64,000 bases of DNA from Streptomyces camponoticapitis (GTDB lineage Bacteria; Actinomycetota; Actinomycetes; Streptomycetales; Streptomycetaceae): positions 1 to 64,000 of the forward strand of contig NZ_BMMV01000012.1 of assembly GCF_014646115.1 (NCBI RefSeq). Reading direction: 5' to 3'. Positions within the stretch are counted from its first letter, which is position 1, and each line of letters begins with the position of its first letter. Shown here one piece after another: positions 62,617 to 64,000 of the stretch. A program made the translations under genes and the position numbers. The notes below the pieces were generated by a model. It ran no database searches and had not been told where the DNA came from. It worked only from the letters and a program-made list of their open reading frames with translations.

Positions 62617-63147
62617 GTGTCGGTGACGAGCAAGGGTGAAGGGCGGGCTTTCGCGGTGAGGCAATTGCGGATCGGGGTTCTGGCGGGCCTCTTCGCCGTG
62701 GCCGGGGTGCTCTCGTGGGGCGCCGCCCGCCTCTGGGACTCGCTCGGCACCCTGCCCAGCGTGCCTCTCGCCGCACCGATCGTGCTGGCGGTGATCGCCG
62801 TCGTCCTCACGGCGACGGCCCTCTCGCTCCGCTCCCGGCTGCGTGCCCAGCGTGAGCGCCGGCCGGGCGCCAAGGGCGTGGATCCGCTGATGGCCGCGCG
62901 AGCGGTCGTTTTCGGTCAGGCGAGCGCGCTCGTCGCGGCGCTGGTCGCCGGGATGTACGGCGGGACGGGCGTCTTCCTGCTCGACTCGCTGGAGATCCCC
63001 GCCCGGCGGGACCAGGCGTACTACGCGGGAGCCTCGGTGGTCGCCGGCATCGCGGTGATCGCCGCCGCGTTCTTCCTGGAGCGTGTCCTCAAGCTGCCGG
63101 ACGACGGGCACGACGACAACGACAACCACGGCGCCGCCCACGTCTGA
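62617..63147 (+). CDS. DUF3180 membrane protein
   Basis: A 176-residue protein with four membrane helices (VLAGLFAVAGVLSWGAARL, VPLAAPIVLAVIAVVLTATA, GQASALVAALVAGMYGGTG, VVAGIAVIAAAFFLERVL) and an Asp/His/Asn-rich tail. DUF3180 proteins follow folK in many actinobacteria (Rv3605c in M. tuberculosis), but the function is unknown. GTG 62617 has GGAG 5 nt upstream; GTG 62623 is the alternative. Confidence 0.82.
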   Translation: MSVTSKGEGRAFAVRQLRIGVLAGLFAVAGVLSWGAARLWDSLGTLPSVPLAAPIVLAVIAVVLTATALSLRSRLRAQRERRPGAKGVDPLMAARAVVFGQASALVAALVAGMYGGTGVFLLDSLEIPARRDQAYYAGASVVAGIAVIAAAFFLERVLKLPDDGHDDNDNHGAAHV

Positions 63148-63184
63148 CCTCGCCCGGACCGGGTCGGCCGGAGGAGGATCCGGT

Positions 63185-63790
63185 TCAGCGGGCCATGATC
63201 AGACTCATCGCCTCGTTGCGGGTCGCCGGATCGCGCAGCTGACCCCGTACCGCCGAGGTGATCGTCTTGGCACCGGGCTTGCGCACTCCGCGCATCGACA
63301 TGCACATGTGCTCGCACTCGACGACCACGATCACGCCGCGCGGCTCCAGGATCTTCATCAGCGAGTCCGCGATCTGCGTGGTCATCCGCTCCTGGACCTG
63401 CGGCCTGCGCGCGTAGACGTCCACGAGTCGCGCCAGCTTCGACAGTCCAGTGATCTTCCCGTCGGACGACGGGATGTAGCCGACGTGCGCCACACCGTGG
63501 AAGGGCACCAGATGGTGCTCGCAGGAACTCTGCACCTCGATGTCCTTCACCAGGACCATCTCGTCGTGGCCGATGTCGAACGTCGTGGTCAGGACGTCTT
63601 CCGGCCGCTGCCAGAGCCCCGCGAATATCTCCTTGTACGACCGGGCCACCCTGCCCGGCGTCTCGCGCAGGCCCTCGCGGTCCGGGTCCTCACCCACCGC
63701 GATCAGAAGCTCCCGTACGGCGTGCTCGGCCCGCTTCTCGTCGAACTCGCCGATCTCACCTTCGCCGTCGAGCCTCACGGGATTGGTCAT
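63185..63790 (-). CDS. folE: GTP cyclohydrolase I
   Basis: First step of folate synthesis: GTP to dihydroneopterin triphosphate, zinc-dependent. The 201-residue protein has TPGRVARSYKEIFAGL, the zinc-ligand motif SSCEHHLVPFHGVAHVGY, LSKLARLVDVYARRPQVQERMT and VVVECEHMCMSMRGVRKPG. ATG 63790 follows GGAGGAACGAGG. It is convergent with the DUF3180 gene, and its leader contains two competing hairpins. Confidence 0.95.
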   Translation of the reverse strand: MTNPVRLDGEGEIGEFDEKRAEHAVRELLIAVGEDPDREGLRETPGRVARSYKEIFAGLWQRPEDVLTTTFDIGHDEMVLVKDIEVQSSCEHHLVPFHGVAHVGYIPSSDGKITGLSKLARLVDVYARRPQVQERMTTQIADSLMKILEPRGVIVVVECEHMCMSMRGVRKPGAKTITSAVRGQLRDPATRNEAMSLIMAR

Positions 63791-63817
63791 CTGGGCCTCG
63801 TTCCTCCGCCGTTCCAT

Positions 63818-63870
63818 GCGCGGCAAAGAAATGCCGCGCCCCATCAGGCTAAGACCTGTGGGACGCGGCA
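63818..63870 (-). promoter_or_regulatory. folE leader with mutually exclusive hairpins
   Basis: TGCCGCGC (63832-63839) can pair with GCGCGGCA (63818-63825; 8 bp, 6-nt loop). Extended as TGCCGCGCCCC (63832-63842) it can instead pair with GGGACGCGGCA (63860-63870; 10 of 11 pairs, 17-nt loop). The region lies between the end of ftsH and folE on the minus strand, so it is either the ftsH terminator or a switch in the folE leader. Confidence 0.5.
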
Positions 63871-63900
63871 TCTATTCCGGGCCTGGTGAGAAGCGCGGGG

Positions 63901-64000
63901 TCAGCTCTCCGGGCGCTCCTCCGGAACAGCCTCGGGCGAGGAGTCGCCGCTCGTCACTCCGGGAATCGCGCCGTTGGAACCGGTCGCCCCGTTGGTGAGG
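63901..64000 (-). CDS. ftsH: C-terminal end of FtsH protease (partial)
   Basis: The minus-strand frame entering from the right edge reads LTNGATGSNGAIPGV and ends GDSSPEAVPEERPES before a TGA at 63903-63901. This Asn/Gly/Pro/Glu-rich tail resembles the disordered C terminus of actinobacterial FtsH, and ftsH is the usual neighbour upstream of folE. Only 32 codons are in the window and no catalytic part is visible, so the call rests mainly on context. Confidence 0.6.
   Translation of the reverse strand, partial: LTNGATGSNGAIPGVTSGDSSPEAVPEERPES

Overview
This window is high-GC actinobacterial chromosome, almost certainly from a Streptomyces or a very close relative. The evidence is the codon use, the frequent GTG starts, the many candidate leaderless promoters, and a backbone of recognisable Streptomyces core genes: trpS, proC, ilvD, radA-disA, mutY, sigE-cseABC, clpC, lsr2, panC-nadB-nadC-coaX, folP-folB-folK and folE-ftsH. 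The order matches, from memory, the trpS1-to-ftsH segment of the S. coelicolor core. It reads as core chromosome; I see no insertion sequence, prophage, CRISPR array or tRNA.

Layout. At the left edge (1-120, minus) lies what looks like the leader of a ribosomal RNA operon that runs leftwards out of the window. Divergent from it is trpS, preceded by a 13-codon Trp-containing leader peptide and an attenuator. From 1.5 to 9.7 kb come a GlxA-type regulator with a divergent isochorismatase-like hydrolase, proC, an ABC-2 exporter with a palindrome over its start codon, an ECF41-type sigma factor with a target oxidoreductase that carries a matching promoter, a methyltransferase and two small genes. 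From 9.8 to 19.6 kb come a Ser/Thr kinase with a propeller-like sensor, ilvD, a TetR/TIM-barrel pair, a Ppx/GppA phosphatase, a Cys-rich protein, and an unusual single protein joining a sigma-like part, an anti-sigma zinc finger, a membrane segment and a BACON domain.

From 19.8 to 30.5 kb lie radA and disA (DNA repair and c-di-AMP), an anchored surface protein, a PAP2 phosphatase, mutY, the cell-envelope stress operon sigE-cseA-cseB-cseC, and an AraC/VOC pair. From 30.5 to 40.2 kb come a TetR-controlled drug-efflux pump, a secreted M23 peptidase, clpC, a primase-polymerase-like protein, lsr2, an ArgA-type acetyltransferase, a BlaI-type repressor and two small hypotheticals. From 40.3 to 45.9 kb is one tightly overlapped operon for pantothenate/CoA and NAD synthesis.

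From 46 to 55.9 kb are a threonine-aldolase-like enzyme, an ArsR regulator, a two-component system coupled to a TmrB-like ATPase, a MidA/NDUFAF7-like methyltransferase overlapping a stand-alone nuoD paralogue, an aldo/keto reductase and a coiled-coil membrane protein. From 56 to 59.9 kb is an OpuC-type osmoprotectant transporter. From 60 to 64 kb is the folate cluster, with folE and the end of ftsH facing it.

The observations most worth following are the methyltransferase-NuoD2 pair with its altered quinone-site residues, the sigma/anti-sigma/BACON fusion, the ECF41 promoter that predicts a leaderless mRNA, the trpS attenuator, the folE leader with competing hairpins, and a dense set of candidate leaderless promoters.
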